Positions 27,259 to 38,699 of a stretch of DNA of 64,000 bases are shown here, one piece after another (within the stretch, counting starts at the first letter, position 1; every line of letters begins with the position of its first letter). The notes under the pieces were generated by a model that saw nothing but the letters and a program-made list of their open reading frames with translations, was not told the DNA's origin and made no database searches. This stretch comes from Ursus arctos (Eukaryota > Chordata > Mammalia > Carnivora > Ursidae). A program made the translations under genes and the position numbers. The DNA is taken from NCBI RefSeq assembly GCF_023065955.2, contig NC_079873.1, forward strand, positions 9,252,566-9,316,565, given 5' to 3'.

Positions 27259-27986
27259 CTAAGGCTCTTCCCTCAGCTACAAACTCAACAGATCACATAT
27301 TCCTCTGGACAGAAGAAATAGGGTAGACACTTGAAATACAGACTTGAAAGGCTTTCAGGACCCGCAGCCTTCAGCCTTCTCTGCCCTGGCCCAGGCCCAT
27401 TCTCTAGACATATTTCCCTGTTAATATGCCAAGTTGCTCTGGGGCTGCAAATGCCAATAATTATGATGTACTGACCTGTGCGGGTCAGAATTTTATTAGT
27501 GCTAAGTCCATAGGTAAGCTTCCTGTGGCAATATGACTTTTTTCACCACACTCATTTTAGAGTCAAGTTATGACTTCAAGACCAGGTTAGATCAAATAAT
27601 TCAACTGGCAGATGAATTATTAAAGATGCTGAACTTTAACCAGTGTAACCATGGCTTTCTCAAGTATTTATGAAAAGGGGGATAAGTCGACTCAGGTTGC
27701 TTGCTCCTAAGTTCTTCAGCTGGAAGTGGAGCTCACTCGTTCAAGTTCAACCCCCCACCATGTCCCACTTGGCACTCCTGGCCAGAGGACCCTGAAAGGA
27801 TGCTGCTTCCTCCATGTGGGTTCCAGCAGAGATGAATATAGAACAGGGCTCGTTTCTTTCTAGATTCTGTGGCCCTTTTTTTCTCTCCCTTGATTTTCCA
27901 AAGCTGTATAAAGCTATATTGTTGAATCAGACTTTAGTGGAGTACTCCTTTAGTACTCCCTGGATTTCTGAGAAAGGAGCAACAAT

Positions 27987-28022
<36 letters not shown>

Positions 28023-28060
28023 GATCACAAGGGAAACTTAATGTGACCAAAATGGCAGCA
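27259..28060. other. Intergenic sequence with (AC)n tract
   Basis: No gene or named transposon seen. A (AC)15 microsatellite lies at 27991-28020. Confidence 0.6.
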
Positions 28061-28660
28061 CACGTCTACACACTCCCACAGGGCTTTGACTGATGTATCC
28101 CACCAACAGTGCGAATTATCCAGCTTTTTGACTTTGCCTATTTGATGGATTTATATTTCTCTGTTGTTTTAATTTGTGTTCTCTGATTGATAAAGGATGT
28201 GAGCTTCTCTTCATATGGCCATTGACCATTTGGGTTCCTTTTCCTTTAATTTCCTATAATGTCTTTTGCCCAATTTTCAATTAAGTTCTCTATTTTTCTG
28301 TGTTGATTTACGGATTTTTTTATGTATTTATATATACGGCCTTCATTGGTTTGGGACATTGCAAATAACTTTTCCCAGTCCATCACTTGTAATCTTTGTC
28401 CATAGTTTCCTTTTGAAAACAGAAAGCCTTAGTATGGAAATAATCAAGCCCACCAATCTTTAATCCTATGATGTATGCCTTGAAGGTTTTGTTTAAAAGT
28501 CCTTCCGCAGTCCCTTATGAGAAATGATTTTCCCACCTCCTCTTCTCTTTACTTTATAGTTTCACCATTCATATTTAGGCCTTTAATCCATCTGAAATCC
28601 ACTTTTTTATATGAAGTCAGGCAGGAATCTACTTTCATTTTTGTCCATAGGTGTAGACCA
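28061..28660 (-). mobile_element. L1 fragment, antisense
   Basis: Reads cagggctttgactgatg, caccaacagtgcgaa, aataacttttcccagtccatcac, tgaaggttttgtttaaaagtc and tttaatccatctgaaatccac. This is the reverse strand of a degraded LINE-1 ORF2/3' region, with no open reading frame. Confidence 0.75.
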
Positions 28661-29670
28661 TTTCCTCAACATCAAATCGCTGATCAGATCCTGTGGGACA
28701 AGCAGCATGTGTCAAGGATTAGATGGCAAAGTATGGAGAGGTTGGGGATGGTGGTTTGTATCGCTTCTAAGTTATACACATTCTGCCTCTGGGCTGCTTG
28801 GGAATCTTTGGAGGGAACACCCTTGGCCATGACTCAGATTCTATCGTGATGAAGTGGCTTGGGGAAAAACGGAGGTGCTCCCCACCTGCTTATAGGGAGC
28901 AGATCACAACAAGGATGAACTAAAGCAAAAGAACAGGGCGGATGTCCCACATTCAGGACAGAACTTTTGGTCAACTCATGTGAGTTACCATCAAGAGCTC
29001 CCGGGGGAGACTGGGTGAGATGTTAACAGGAAAGAAAAGTCCTGCATTACTAGGTAGGCGCAAGAACAGCCAAGCCATGGCTTGTTGCTATTAAGCCGAT
29101 TCCTCCCATAACCACACAGTTGATGAGATCAGGGAAACAGAACAATATATGTAAATTGCATTCTCCATTGTGTGGTGGGGTGCAACTACCATTTATTTTC
29201 AGGTTCATTAAATAAGAATTACATTCCTGGGAGTAAATTGCAGTTTGAAAAGAAAAAAAATTTTATTCTTGAAACCAAGGCTATACATGTCTCCCATTCA
29301 TGTTGTTACGAGTAAAGGATGACTCTATATTTTAGAATTATTTTTCTATTACACAGTATTTATACTGTTAAAGGCAAATGGATATGAAATAAGACATTAT
29401 AATTATAACATTTAATCATGTAAAAATATCACTAAATCACTCTTGAACGAATCTTAAATAAAATAGCATAATGGAAAAAATAACTAAATTCAGGAAGACA
29501 TTTTTATCTGTCTTTGAGAATACAGAACAGAAGGCACAGTAGAGGTCACAGGTGCCTGGGGAAACACAGGAATAAGTACAGGTTAGAGTATAATAATGAT
29601 TGATTTTTGAAAAATACTTCTTGAATTCATAATTATCATTTGAAGTGGCCTTTTTTCAAGGAAAATAACT
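28661..29670. other. Intergenic sequence, no recognised feature
   Basis: Mixed unique sequence. AT-rich from 29150. Nothing gene-like could be supported. Confidence 0.55.
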
Positions 29671-29679
29671 CTCCAACTT

Positions 29680-29978
29680 GAAGCTCTTTCTCTGCTTTAT
29701 CCAACTAATGAAGTCCTATATGTTTTTCAAATCACACCTCAGGGGTCACCTCCCCGGACAGCCCTCTGTGATTGGCCCTCTAACACTCCCTCTTCTGAGC
29801 TCCCTATGTCTCGTTAATGCTTCCATTACTGCATTACTCACACAGTATTATTTTTTTTAGGTTTCATTTTTTAGTCTGTTCTGCTTAGGGAAATGCCTGC
29901 ATCTAATTCATATTTGTATTCCCGGTGCTTAGAACAGTACCTGGCATACAGCAAGCACCATATAAATGGGTTTCTTTA
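29680..29978 (+). repeat. L2 LINE 3' end
   Basis: Contains aatcacacctcaggggtcacctccccggacagccctc, tctaattcatatttgtattcccggtgcttagaacagtacctggcatacagcaagc: the conserved L2 tail. Confidence 0.8.
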
Positions 29979-30075
29979 GGGTTCCTGGCCGCCTCAGTCG
30001 GCGGAGCATGCGACTCTTGATTTTGGGGTTGTGAGTTCGAACCCCACATTTGGTGTAGAGGTTTCTTGAAAAGAT
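29979..30075 (+). repeat. Short Can-SINE
   Basis: GGTTCCTGGCCGCCTCAGTCG head, GTGAGTTCGAACCCCACATTTGG core and a short A-rich tail. It lies at the end of the L2 fragment. Confidence 0.88.
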
Positions 30076-30397
30076 GAACAAATGTCTTTTTTGTGAAGAT
30101 TGAACTGAAATGCCGCGGACCCTCTTTATGTATTGACATAAGGTTTAACGTGCGTATAAATCACCCGAGCATTTGTTAAGATACAGAAAGTGGCTTAAGA
30201 GCTCTGGGGCAAGCCTGAGAATCTGCATTTCTAGCAAGCGCCCAGGTGATGCTGTGTGTTTGATCCACCAGCCAATACAGGAAGTAGCAAGAATCTAGTC
30301 CCCACTGCTAATCAAATGCATGAAATGCACCTATAACATTTGCACAACCGATCAACAAGCAAACAAATGTGAAAGTAAGCTGTTCTAAACTTCTAAG

Positions 30398-30568
30398 ACA
30401 GTGCTTCACAAACTGGCTCCACCGGGATCACCGGGAGACCTCGTTAAAGCACAGATGGTTGGGCCCAGGACCCAGTGCTCCGGATTCGGTGAGTCCGGGT
30501 GGGGCCGGGGAATTTGCTTTCCTAACAAGCTCTCTTTGCCGGTCCAGGGACCACACTTTGGGAACCAT
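30398..30568 (+). mobile_element. MER5A-like hAT-Charlie fossil
   Basis: Begins acagtgcttcacaaactggctcc and ends ccacactttgggaaccattg. Imperfect inverted ends and the central gggtggggccggggaa block fit MER5A. Confidence 0.8.
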
Positions 30569-30939
30569 TGTAATCAATGACCAATTCATCCACTATGGTC
30601 AGAATGCAATCATTAGCGCAGGTGATGTTAGAGGAACAGATTGGAGCACCTCAGAACCATCTGTCACATGACACTGGGTTGGTGGCCCGCGATATTAGAG
30701 ATTCGTCCTCACTTCCGCTACAATCCTGGCTTCCAGTTCTGGGTCTTGAATCCGTGATTTACATCCCCTCGGGAAATTCTGAACCTCCCCAAGCTTCAAT
30801 TTCTCTCTCTCTACTTGTAAGCCCCGCTCTGCCGACCCACCGGAACTCCCCCAGGCGGTTCCAACCTTCCAGTTCGGTGGGCCCTTTGGCCTTCATTCTT
30901 GAGCGGTGCAGGGGCGGGTCTGTATCTCTAACGCAACAA

Positions 30940-31060
30940 AAAGACTGAGTTCCTTGAGGACAGAGATGAGTTTTATTTCTATTTATTCTCAAGCATAGAA
31001 CACCCCTGGCAAAGAGCAGGTACTCGTTAAATGTTTGCTATTGAATGAACAAAAGTAATA
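30940..31060 (+). repeat. L2 LINE 3' end fragment
   Basis: ttccttgaggacagagatgag followed by gcaaagagcaggtactcgttaaatgtttgctattgaatgaac, typical of the L2 terminus. Confidence 0.75.
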
Positions 31061-31504
31061 AAGCCTGGGCTCCAAATAGCACTTTAGGTCCTGGCTTTAT
31101 GCTAATTCTCTAATTTTAGCTGCTTCGAAGTATTGCTAGAATGGAATGCCCCACCAGGTAGCACTGGGAATGAGGGACTCATAATTCAATGCCGAGTACG
31201 ACTCTCCTGGGACGAATCCGTGGTCGCTGAGCTATAAATGATTTTTTTTTAATTTTCAGATTTAATGATACATAGAATTATTTTCGCAAGTATTTTTACT
31301 GCTGCTCTTTCTCACAAGCTTTATTAAGAAAAGTTTTCCTACAGGGCCTTGCTTTTATAAAGAAACTGGGGCTTTTATTACTGTAAAAGTTTTCATTAAT
31401 AAAAGAAATCTTTTTGCACTTAGGTGTTTGTTTTTTAGATTTTAGAAGTTATTTTTTTAGTTAGAAACACTTTTCTGGTTAGTGGAGTGATAAATCCATA
31501 GTTC

Positions 31505-31605
31505 TCTTTTTCCCGGCCCTGCCAAGTCCCAGCTGTGACGTTTGGCTGAGGCGCCTCGTGTTCGTGTACCTCAGTTTTCTCATCTGTAAGACAGGGGTAA
31601 AAAAG
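31505..31605 (+). repeat. MIR fragment
   Basis: Short sense MIR piece: cccagctgtgacgtttggc, then cctcagttttctcatctgtaagacaggggt. Confidence 0.6.
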
Positions 31606-31612
31606 CTCTTGT

Positions 31613-31714
31613 GGGGGGGCCTGGCCGGCTCAGTGAGTAGAGCATGCCGGGGTTGTGAGTTCGAGTCCCACCTTGGATGTAGAGATTACTTAAAAAATAA
31701 GACCTTAAAAAAAA
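31613..31714 (+). repeat. Short Can-SINE
   Basis: GGGGGGCCTGGCCGGCTCAG head, GTGAGTTCGAGTCCCACCTTGG core, ATTACTTAAAAAATAAGACC and A-tail. Flanked by AGCTCTTGT / AGCTGTTGT. It sits about 110 bp before the CpG island. Confidence 0.92.
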
Positions 31715-31819
31715 CAGCTGTTGTATATTGGTTTGACACGATTTCAAATCCATTTGTGTATGACAAAAATGGAGTTGTTTTTATGAGTAAAGTTGTTTTG
31801 CTAGAAGAGTGAAGTCAGC

Positions 31820-32110
31820 TGAGACGGGATGACGTCACCTCATCCGCGGTCACTGAGAAGCGCTGAGGCGCAGGGCTCCCAGAGGGGCCCCGCCGCAGCT
31901 GGGGCTGGACAAGGCCGCCCTTCGCTGAGCTCCAAAGCTCTCCCAAGACCTTGGGGCATTTAAACCACTCTTACCCGCAGTAGCAACAGCGGGGCGGCGA
32001 TCGTCTTACTGTCGCCACCAGCGCCCGCGTTCCCTAGCAACGCGCCCTAGCAACGGGGCGGACCCGACGCTGGGGTTGACAGAGCGGGCTCCGCTACCAA
32101 CTCCGAGGAA
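31820..32110. promoter_or_regulatory. CpG island / promoter candidate with CRE, GC boxes and RFX X-boxes
   Basis: About 30 CpG dinucleotides in about 290 bp, in a window otherwise CpG-poor. It holds a full CRE palindrome TGACGTCA at 31830-31837 and GC boxes near 31991 and 32055. An X-box GTTCCCTAGCAAC at 32029-32041 departs at one position from GTNRCC-N-RGYAAC. A direct repeat CCCTAGCAACG lies at 32032-32042 and 32045-32055, with another AGCAAC half-site at 31982. CRE plus RFX sites are typical of ciliary and testis promoters. No annotated gene start is recognised here; direction is undetermined. Confidence 0.7.
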
Positions 32111-32269
32111 GGAACACCTCAACTCAATTTGGACTTTATTCCTTTCATCTCCCCTTGCGTGGAACAACGGCGTGATTAATCTATTGTTGGTTCAGACTAT
32201 GTTCTTTCTTTATTGGCTTATTAAGAGACATTATCCTGTGCGCTCTTGGCTTCTAAGATTCCCGCAGTA

Positions 32270-32290
32270 AATAAACCTGTGTTAAATAAA
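32270..32290 (+). terminator. Candidate poly(A) signals close to the CpG island
   Basis: AATAAA at 32270-32275 and again at 32285-32290, about 160-180 bp after the GC-rich block and not in a SINE tail. They could end a very short plus-strand transcript or act on promoter-proximal RNA. Confidence 0.4.
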
Positions 32291-32669
32291 TTACCGGCAA
32301 AGACAAAGTCAGTCTCTGAGCCTGAATTTGCTTCCCGGAACAAAACAAGAGCTCCTGCCATATGGCTTTCGTAAGAAATACACAAGTTAATAGATGTCTT
32401 GGGGAGAGTGTCTGATATATAATAAGCTCTAATAAATGTTCACTCTTATTATTCTTAATGAGTGAGCAAAAACAAACACATTTGGAGGAAGGTGTGGGCT
32501 TTCTAACCATAGCCAGAGGCGGTGTTTGTCCCCACCCAGGTCCTGAGCCCGGGAAGGGTCTCGTTTGGGTCGTTCTGCTGACTGCAGACCAAGATGAGCC
32601 TCCCGGTATCATTCAGCGGGTGGAGTCCCTCATTTTGCTCCTGGCTTCAGACACAGTGCTTCCCCAAGC

Positions 32670-32805
32670 CCGGTTCTTCCTCACTCTCCATGTCTCAATG
32701 GTTCATGAGATCTGCACCCCATGCTCACAGTGGCCGTGTTCACAACAGCCACAATATGCAAGCAACCTAAGTGTCCATGGGCAGATGACTACAGCAAGAA
32801 AATGC
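32670..32805 (+). mobile_element. L1 3' region fragment, first part
   Basis: gtgttcacaacagccacaatatgcaagcaacctaagtgtccatgggcagatgac is the LINE-1 3' block. The element resumes at 33374 after the minisatellite. Confidence 0.85.
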
Positions 32806-33373
32806 ATCATATATACACATATATAATGCATTATATATATTTATATGTGTATATGTGTGTATATATAATGCATTATATATATTTATATGTGTATATGTGT
32901 GTATATATAATGCATTATATATATATTTATATGTGTATATGTGTGTACATTAATGCATTATATATATTTGTATGTGTATATGTGTGTATATATAATGCAT
33001 TATATATATTTGTATGTGTATATGTGTGTATATATAATGCATTATATATATTTATATGTGTATATGTGTGTATATATAATGCATTATATATGTATTTATA
33101 TGTGTATATGTGTGTATATATAATGCATTATATATATGTGTATATGTGTGTATATATAATGCATTATATATATTTATATGTGTATATGTGTGTATATATA
33201 ATGCATTATATATGTGTATATGTGTGTATATATAATGCATTATATATATGTGTATATGTGTGTATATATAATGCATTATATATATTTATATGTGTATATG
33301 TGTGTACATATAATGCATTATATATGTATTTATATTTGTACATTTTATATAATGCATTATATGTATCATTACA
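32806..33373. repeat. AT-rich palindromic minisatellite, 14 copies of AATGCATTAT core
   Basis: Units of about 30-46 bp alternate a self-complementary TATAATGCATTATATA core with a TTATATGTGTATATGTGTGTA arm. Unit variants include TTTGTATG, GTACAT and arm-deleted short units. The array gives long stop-free frames on both strands (repeated YNALYI on one), which are artefacts. It lies inside an L1, where the consensus has a short tatatacaca stretch. Confidence 0.95.
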
Positions 33374-33620
33374 TGTGATACACACACACTGGAATATTGT
33401 TCCACCATAAAAAACAAGGAAGTCCTGCCATAGGCAACAACACAGATGAATCTGGAGGACATTTTGCAAAGTAAAATAAGCCAGTCGCAGAAGATAAATG
33501 TGGCACGTTCCACTTAAATGAGGGGTCTACAACAGTCGAACTCAGAGAAGCAGAGAGCAGAACGGTGATTGCCGGGAGCTGGGGGAAGGGCAAACGGGCA
33601 GGTTTTTAAGAAGTACGAAG
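33374..33620 (+). mobile_element. L1 3' region fragment, second part
   Basis: cactggaatattgttccaccataaaaaacaaggaagtcc, acacagatgaatctggagg and gtgattgccgggagctggggg: the LINE-1 3' landmarks continue from 32805. Confidence 0.88.
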
Positions 33621-34580
33621 CTTCAGTTGCACGCGCCGAGAAAGTCCTGGAGATCTGCCGAGCGACGCTGTGCTACGGTTAACAATACTGGCCACTTGAA
33701 AAGTTGTTCAGGGGGTCGTTCTCTCAGCACGACTTTTGGAAACGATTCGTTAGGCTTCCACAGTGTTTTGATTTCCAGAGGGCGTTCCGGGTTGTCCTCC
33801 TTCAATCTCCCACACAATTCTGTTGTTATCCCCCTTTCACACCAAAGAAAAGCTCTGTAAAGAGAGAGGTTGGAGGCTCTGCTCGGGGGCCTGGGAAGAG
33901 GGACGCACGGGCAGGCAGAAGTGTGGCTCTGGTCCTCGACTCGGAGCGCCCAGCTCACATCCCGAAAACTCCCCACGTTACGCTACAAGTCATGACGTGC
34001 GCGTACGAAGGCTGCCCCCGCCTGTTTTCCAGCACCAGCAATTCCTCTGCTGTTCTCTGCGCTGTGTGGTCGAGGTTGCCCCTCGCAGCAAGCCCCGGTG
34101 GGGGGAAGGGATAGAAACATCAGGAAGCCAGGCTGGGCAGAAGGGAGTTACGGATGAAAGGGGGTGGTTTCAGTTACCCTCCTAGTCAGACTGAGCCCCA
34201 CGAATTAAGGGGAAGTAGGTGGTCTTACTAGCCCACAGGTTGGGGCTCTGGCTACACGGGTTTGGATGCTCAGATGGGGTGGGCTTCCGTAGTTGGGAGC
34301 ACTGTCTCCTGGGGTTGACGGCTGAAGGCCAGGAGCAGTTGTCAAAAAGTACACAGGCAGACAAAGGAAGGGAAACTAGCTAGAAGCCCAGATTGCCGGA
34401 AAATGCTATATCCAGCAAGCCAGAACTGTTCTCCAGAGTCAAGGTGTTGCCATGGTGGCTAATTGAGGTAATGAAGAGAAGATGAAGCTAATGGAAAGAC
34501 AGGGGTGGAGGCCCAGGAGAGAGTTGGGATCATCGGAAAGGCGGGCCTACAGGCTAAAGAGTCAGCACATGGGAAATCTC
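33621..34580. other. Intergenic sequence, moderately GC-rich
   Basis: No named repeat or gene recognised. Frames of up to about 136 codons occur but lack splice or homology support. Confidence 0.5.
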
Positions 34581-34589
34581 TGGCAAGCC

Positions 34590-34850
34590 TGCTGGGTGAG
34601 GAGAGACGTGTGCCTCAATTGCCCCAACACCCCAGCTGAGAGCCAGGCAGCCTCCAGGAACAGAACCGCCCGGCTGACCCGGCGCCGTCCACAGCTGCGT
34701 GAGAGAACCCAACTGAGGCCAGAACTGCCCAGCCAGGCCCAGCCGGCGGAGCAAACCGACAGAACCGTGAGCTGAGCGAAGGGCTGTTCCGTGAAGGCAC
34801 CGAACAAGGGTTCGGGTGTTCGTTACATGGTGCGTGAGAACAGATACAGG
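34590..34850 (+). mobile_element. LTR remnant (MaLR-like), sense
   Basis: gagagacgtgtgcctcaattgccccaacaccccagctgagagccaggcagcctccagg and cagaactgcccagccaggcccagc resemble the 3' half of an MLT1-type LTR. Heavily diverged and family uncertain. Confidence 0.5.
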
Positions 34851-35159
34851 GAACGGTGATGGTAATTCAAATATGGACTGGATATTATATGCTATCGGGA
34901 CATTATTAACTTTCTTAAGTGTGATAAGTGATTATGTTCACAAAAAATATATCCGTGTTTTTAGGCGATACAGGAGTGATACGTTACAGCTCCTGCAGCT
35001 TTCAAGAGATTCAGCAAAAACAAAGGTCGCTGGATAAGCAAAGTAAATACGGTAAAATGGTGTTAATTGTTGGATTTAAGTAATGGGTATACGGCGATTA
35101 TTGCACTATTGTTTTCAACTTCCCTATATATTTGAAAATTAAGAAGTTGGAAAATAAAA

Positions 35160-35655
35160 TGTTAACAAATCACCCGTATCCCACACTAAACATATATTTA
35201 GAATGACACAGTTTTTATAATTCACTTTTGAAATTACTTATGAGTAATCATTCAATCAGCCTTTGCTTATAATTTCTTGGCTCTTTCCATGAACACTCAG
35301 GAACGTCATGAAGAATAAAATTTAATTTATAAATTGTTTTCAAATGTGCAGAACTTTCTATGAAATTTATGCGTTTGGATGAATCTGTGAGCGCCAAGTT
35401 AATGTTTACCAGATTTAACAAGGTGGCATATTAAGTCTTGCAGTCCTTTACTAAAATGCTGATTAATTGGCCTTGACTTGGCAGTTTTATTTGTCCATTC
35501 GGGAGCCAGTCACTTTCCCTCAGCCTAGAAAGCATGCACCGCTTGGGTATGAATCGTGGTCAAAGGACAAAACAACCAGTTCTGCTCCTTAATCAACTGT
35601 GAGGAGAAGCCAAATGCTTCCGTAGCCAGAGGCAGGAGAGAGAGTCATTTTTTGT
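35160..35655. other. Intergenic unique sequence
   Basis: AT-rich; nothing recognised. Confidence 0.5.
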
Positions 35656-35659
35656 CAGG

Positions 35660-35860
35660 GACCAGTGAACCTTGGAATTGTGGTCATGGGAGCCAGACAG
35701 ACCTGAGTTCAAATCCCAGTTATGCTATTTTCCGGGAAGCCACATAACCACTCTGAGCCCTACCCCCCTGACGTTTAAAGTGGAGATAACAATGACTAGG
35801 TGATCCGGTTGCGCTGGTGACAAAATGAGAGAATCGCGTGTAAGGGCCTTGTGCCTCTGT
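35660..35860 (+). repeat. MIR SINE
   Basis: ggagccagacagacctgagttcaaatcccagttatgc, then gccacataaccactctgagccc and aagtggagataacaatgac: a sense MIR. Confidence 0.85.
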
Positions 35861-37417
35861 TATTGGGCCCCGTGGTTTTATTTCCTTGAAATCAAGGGAC
35901 TGCCGAGAAGGCAGGCATCTGATGGGGTTCTCAGCTCAGCCTGCGTGGCTTCCGGTCAGCCCTAGGGCCCCTGTGCCAGGGTGCGCAGCCGTGCCTTCCA
36001 GACCAGGCAGGCCAACCCCGTAGGACACTGGGCAGGCCCCACGGGGAAGCCTCCATTAACGGTTGCCAAATAAATTGATGGGACTTGGCACTACACTCTA
36101 CACTCTTAAGAGAATAGTGTATTTGGGGGACGGTCCGGAGGCCAGAGCTGGGAAGTTGATACAGAAGTCACTAGAACAGTTAGTTAACCCCCCAGCCAAA
36201 AAGGTTGCCATTAGCCCATATGGTACCTTTGTGCAAATTAGAAAAAGCTACCACTTTCTGGAGATACTTTACCTCGCATGTTGGAAAATTGCTGAAATGC
36301 ACCTAATTCTTTTCGAGGCCGAGACAATTTATTATTGTTTGCTAGGAAATTGTCATAATAAATATACCAATTAATTATATCTACCTTATGAACAATAGAT
36401 AGAAACGTCTACTTTTTTGTGGCAATGCCTGGTATTCAAAGTTGGAATGCACGCACACACACACACAGCCCGTGCTCAAGACTGAAAGTGAAATTTAATT
36501 CATGTCAGCTTTTCCCCGAGCAGCTGGGAAAGTATAAAGAGAGCTCAATCTCGGTAAAATTAAAGAGATGGGTAGTACTAAACTCAGAAGGAAAAGCAAA
36601 ATCAATAAAATTATACAAACCATGTATCTCTCATAAACTTATTCCTTCTCAGACCTTTTCAGGCACAAACCAGCATTTGCTTCTGGTTTTATTTTTGATC
36701 TTCCTGAAAAAAAAATACATTTTAGCTTTCACTCCTATGAAGCTATGACCATTCACAAAAGACAACAGAACGCAGCCTAGTCTAGTTCAGCCGTTTTCCA
36801 AAGTGACTAAACATAATCACCTAGAAAGCCACAGGAAAGAAAATAAATAATAAAGAAAGAAAGAGACCCAAGCTTCTCACTAGGTTGGAGATGCATTGGT
36901 GTAAGCAGAGAGTGTAACGTGAAAAGAAAAGATGGTGACGTCATCTGGAGACCCAGACCGCCTTCCTCTCCCAACTCCCATGCAGCCTCCTCCCCAGAGC
37001 CTCAGTTTGGGCAGGGATCTCTAAGCCAGTGCTCTGCAAATACACTGCAAACACCCCAGGAACAAGACTGTTCAGCGTGGGTAAGAGAAGAAAATTGCAT
37101 TTTTATTTTTTTATCTTTTTGTAGTGGATTGCACATTTGCCATATTAAGTGATCCATTTATTTAATTTGCAAGTAAATGCATGTAATAGTTTTGACTTAT
37201 TAATGGGGTGGTACGCGTGTATAATCTATAAGTAAGTGCATTTATGGACGTAAGTGTGTGTTTCTGACGATGTTGAAATTGTTTTTACAAAGGGCGGTAG
37301 TATCTGCCATCCTACAGGGAAACAACAGCAAAGGACTTTGTTCTCCAGGGAACCAAGGGACAAAAGGTGAGCTACCCGGCCAAAGATCAGAACTCCACAT
37401 ATCCCTGGGGAGCAAGC
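35861..37417. other. Intergenic sequence, no recognised gene
   Basis: Includes a short (AC)n tract near 36453-36470 and an A/G-rich stretch at 36836-36865. No other feature could be supported. Confidence 0.5.
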
Positions 37418-37710
37418 GCATTAAGGTTTTCCTGAGAAACGGAACCAATAGAATGTGCACAGATAGAGAAAGAGACTCATTACAAGGAGCTGGCTCATGA
37501 GATTCTAGAGGCTGGCAAATGCGACATCTGCAGAGCCAGTGTCCCAGTTGGGCCCACAGGCAGGAGAATCCTCTTCGTGGAGGGTGGGTCCGCCTTTTGT
37601 TCTGTTCAGGCCTTCAACTGATTTGGATGAGGCCCTCCCACATTAGGGAGGACCGTCTGCTTTACTCAGTCTACCCATCTAAATGTTCACCTCGTCCCCA
37701 AACGCCCTCC
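37418..37710 (+). mobile_element. LTR-like old repeat
   Basis: ttttcctgagaaacggaaccaatagaatgtg, attacaaggagctggctcatgag, ttctgttcaggccttcaactgatttggatgaggccctcccacattagggagg. I recognise this as a common mammalian LTR-class repeat but cannot name the family with confidence. Confidence 0.6.
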
Positions 37711-38227
37711 CAGAAACGACGCCTGACCGGCGGTCCGCAGCCACGGCCAGTCCAGCCGAAGCCTTCCCGTGGGGTCCCTCCCAGTGCCGCCGCTTGCGTT
37801 CCCAGGCCCCAAGTTCAAACTTCCCCACCAGCCGTTTTGAGCAGCTTCTCCCCCCCCCATCTCTGCCCCACGAGTGGCCACACTTCAAGTCCTGCCCTCT
37901 CTCGCCCAAAAGGGAGACTAGAGAGAGCTTATCCGTAAACGTTGGGTTACATTTTTGAATCCACGAGAGCTTGGGTTTATCGTAGAGCAAGCGTTGCAAC
38001 CATCTCACACAGATTTTCTTTCTCAGGAGCAGAACGCGCACAATACGTCCTAATGAAAAATGTAGAAGTAATAAAAGGAACTAAATCTTCTGAAGTTGCT
38101 GATGCATGACTCCTTCCCAGGACGTGTGTTATCTGCCTCTGTGAGTATTGACCTAGGAGGGCTCACTGGTTCTTTCTTCTGCCAAAGACTTTCTCTTCCA
38201 GGAAATTCCCTGGGGGTCAACCTCACG

Positions 38228-38282
38228 CCCCCCCCCCCATCGGAGCAGAGACGGGGCTTTGCCATCCCCGGGGGGGGGGGGG
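38228..38282. repeat. Opposed C-run and G-run
   Basis: Eleven C at 38228-38238 and about thirteen G at 38270-38282, separated by 31 bp that include GATCGG-like GC-rich sequence. The two runs are complementary and could form a stable hairpin, or quadruplex and i-motif structures. Confidence 0.9.
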
Positions 38283-38699
38283 AGGTGGCACCAACAGCGT
38301 CACCCTCCTGCAGAAGGGGACCTCTCAGCAAATAGAGCCCCGTAACCAAGGAGAGGGAGAGCAAACAGAAGCCCCAGAACAGGTAGCTTCTAGTGAACGA
38401 TAATAGGTGGGAGAGATGTAGTGCCTCTAACTGAAACAGAAAATGAAAGAGAACACTTAGGGAAATTCGATCTGGCATTAGAAAAACGCTTTCTGGAGCT
38501 GAAAGCCAACAAAGCAAATAATTTCTTAATTTTAAAAGAGAATGTGTGGATTTTGTTCACTGGTCTTCATTCCTGTTCGTTACACATTTACACAAATATT
38601 CAGCAAATAAGTGAATAAAATTCAATGGATCACATAGAAGAGGCAGTGGGAACTGATGAGAAGAGGATCGGGGACCTCCAAGTGCACTCGAGATGCCCC

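Noticed and set aside
32806..33373. Regularly spaced palindromic repeats resembling a CRISPR array
   Set aside because: Spacers are not unique but repeat the same TG-rich arm. This is mammalian DNA; it is a minisatellite.
32721..33410. Long open frames on both strands (up to 229 codons, repeated YNALYI and CVYVCI)
   Set aside because: They are translations of the AT/TG minisatellite, whose units rarely contain stops. No homology, start context or splice support.
34482..34775. Overlapping frames on both strands near 34480-34807
   Set aside because: Located in an LTR-like repeat; mutual antisense frames reflect GC-rich composition.
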